Source: Planctomycetaceae bacterium
GTDB taxonomy: Bacteria > Planctomycetota > Planctomycetia > Planctomycetales > Planctomycetaceae
DNA length: 7,261 bases
Assembly: GCA_003503535.1 (NCBI GenBank)
Contig: DOCI01000173.1
Span: 125,491-132,751 of the forward strand
Direction of reading: 5' to 3'
The notes under the pieces are model-generated. The model saw only the letters and a program-made list of their open reading frames with translations. It did not search any database and was not told where the DNA came from. Positions within the stretch are counted from its first letter, which is position 1, and each line of letters opens with the position of its first letter. The translations under genes and the position numbers were made by a program. Below are positions 6,586 to 7,261 of this stretch, piece by piece.

Positions 6586-7104
6586 TTACTCTTTCACAAA
6601 AATCTGGTCAGCGAGTATGGACAAATTGCCGTCGTCGTCCCGCTGAGCCGTTCCATGAACAACCACCATATTCAGCTCCTTCACGCCCAACAGTTTCCGG
6701 GCATCCTCAGAGACCGGCTTCCCTTCCGTGTTGACGACCTTGACCGTGGCGATGTTTTCCTTCACCTGATTCTGTTCGCAACAATAATCCCAGGGAGTGG
6801 GACAGCCTTCATCTTCCGAGCAGTAAGGCACTTTGGGATCGACAATTGTGAAAGCGGCCAGTCCATCAATGAATGGTTTCGAGGAACCACCGATTCGTCC
6901 TACGAGGACGACCTCCTGTTTGTCCTGACTCGATTCGCGTGCCTCGCCGACGGGTTTAGCCCCAGTCGGTTCCGTACTGGCGAGATAGGTGCTGTCAGGT
7001 TTCCCTGTCGATTTCGTTTGACTTCCCGATTGGTCGGCGCATCCAATAAGCAGAGTAGCCGAGAGTGTGGCGAAGCCGAACAGGCTGAAAAATTCCTTTT
7101 TCAT
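6586..7104 (-). CDS. Small lipoprotein with C-x5-C-x6-CC cluster, accessory of the exporter
   Basis: This 172-residue lipoprotein has no function I can name. Its lipoprotein signal peptide ([11 protein letters not shown]...) has lipobox L-I-G-C with C22 as lipidation site. Residues 23-62 are a polar Ser/Thr/Gln-rich linker. Residues 65-172 form a beta-rich domain ([38 protein letters not shown]) that resembles an OB-fold. Inside it is a Cys-rich insert, [18 protein letters not shown], with C95, C101, C108 and C109; it could bind a metal or hold disulfides. The ATG at 7104 is preferred over an in-frame ATG at 7191, which would place 29 charged residues before the signal peptide and overlap the upstream permease; AAGGAA lies four bases before 7104. 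The gene sits between a permease and the fusion protein in the same operon, which suggests a periplasmic or outer-membrane accessory of the exporter, perhaps in substrate handling. Confidence 0.88.
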   Translation of the reverse strand: MKKEFFSLFGFATLSATLLIGCADQSGSQTKSTGKPDSTYLASTEPTGAKPVGEARESSQDKQEVVLVGRIGGSSKPFIDGLAAFTIVDPKVPYCSEDEGCPTPWDYCCEQNQVKENIATVKVVNTEGKPVSEDARKLLGVKELNMVVVHGTAQRDDDGNLSILADQIFVKE

Positions 7105-7108
7105 GATC

Positions 7109-7114
7109 TTCCTT
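7109..7114 (-). promoter_or_regulatory. Ribosome binding site AAGGAA deciding the lipoprotein start
   Basis: Minus-strand AAGGAA, four bases before ATG at 7104, with the signal peptide beginning there, selects this start over the ATG at 7191. Confidence 0.75.
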
Positions 7115-7132
7115 TCAATTCGTTGAAAATTT

Positions 7133-7148
7133 ATCTCCCTGCGGAGAT
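7133..7148 (-). other. Small intercistronic hairpin after the first permease
   Basis: ATCTCC (7133-7138) and GGAGAT (7143-7148) form a 6-bp stem with a tetraloop in the 61-base gap between permease stop and lipoprotein start. On the minus strand AAATTTTC follows, a weak T-run at best. It might slow transcription or stabilise the message. Confidence 0.4.
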
Positions 7149-7165
7149 CGTTAAAATACAGTGAT

Positions 7166-7261
7166 TCAAATTGCTTTGAGACTTTCTGCAACCGGAAGTC
7201 GCAGAACTTTAATGGCTGGAGGCAACGCCCCCAGTATTCCCAGCAGCAGTCCCACGCCGCA
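7166..7261 (-). CDS. C-terminal end of a second FtsX/MacB-type permease (partial, cut by window edge)
   Basis: Reading the minus strand from 7261 in frame gives 31 codons and TGA at 7166-7168. The peptide contains [18 protein letters not shown] followed by [12 protein letters not shown]. This matches the last transmembrane helix and terminal motif of FtsX/MacB permeases, and aligns with the end of the permease at 3032-4174 ([22 protein letters not shown]). It would therefore be a second permease at the upstream end of the visible operon, 61 bases before the lipoprotein. A heteromeric pair of permeases served by one ATPase is the simplest reading. The 5' part and start are outside the window. 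Confidence 0.85.
   Translation of the reverse strand, partial: CGVGLLLGILGALPPAIKVLRLPVAESLKAI

Noticed and set aside
6655..7164. Plus-strand frame of 169 codons opposite the lipoprotein gene
   Set aside because: The minus strand encodes a convincing lipoprotein with lipobox and ribosome binding site; the antisense frame has none of these.
7105..7191. N-terminal extension of the lipoprotein to the ATG at 7191
   Set aside because: The extension would put 29 charged residues before a clear lipoprotein signal peptide and overlap the end of the upstream permease.

Overview
The window looks like a chromosomal segment of a planctomycete (phylum Planctomycetota). That is inferred from protein style: a Cys-rich lipoprotein beside a MacB/DevA-type exporter, a membrane-bound SpoIIE-type phosphatase, and moderate G+C. 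No rRNA, tRNA or universal marker gene is present to confirm it. All six supported genes are on the minus strand, so transcription runs from the right edge to the left edge.

Right half (7261 to 3032): a probable five-gene operon for a tripartite ABC exporter. In transcription order it holds the last 31 codons of an FtsX/MacB-type permease (cut by the window edge), a small lipoprotein with a C-x5-C-x6-CC cluster, a HlyD/MacA/DevB-type membrane fusion protein with a very long coiled-coil region, a LolD/MacB-type ATPase with a His-containing tail, and a second permease whose start overlaps the ATPase stop (TAATG). Each gap or junction carries a small inverted repeat; the one between lipoprotein and fusion protein has an 11-bp perfect stem. 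The operon appears to end at a 13-bp hairpin at 2828-2865 that pairs fully only in minus-strand RNA. The likely arrangement is ATPase plus two permeases in the inner membrane, with the fusion protein spanning the periplasm. The lipoprotein would be an accessory of unknown role. The substrate is unknown.

Middle (2778 to 1306): a transmembrane sensor with HAMP and PP2C/SpoIIE phosphatase domains (RsbU-like), probably its own transcription unit. No STAS or anti-sigma partner is visible.

Left part (1305 to 1): a 415-base gap with no gene, then a signal-peptide-bearing multi-pass membrane protein of unknown function ending at a clear intrinsic terminator (134-168). Beyond it are two fragments resembling dispersed extragenic palindromic repeats (1-23 and 62-104).

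The most notable item is the exporter operon: two permeases, one ATPase and a Cys-cluster lipoprotein, with Cys and His residues spread over several components. This may point to a metal, thiol or redox-related role, but that is inference only.
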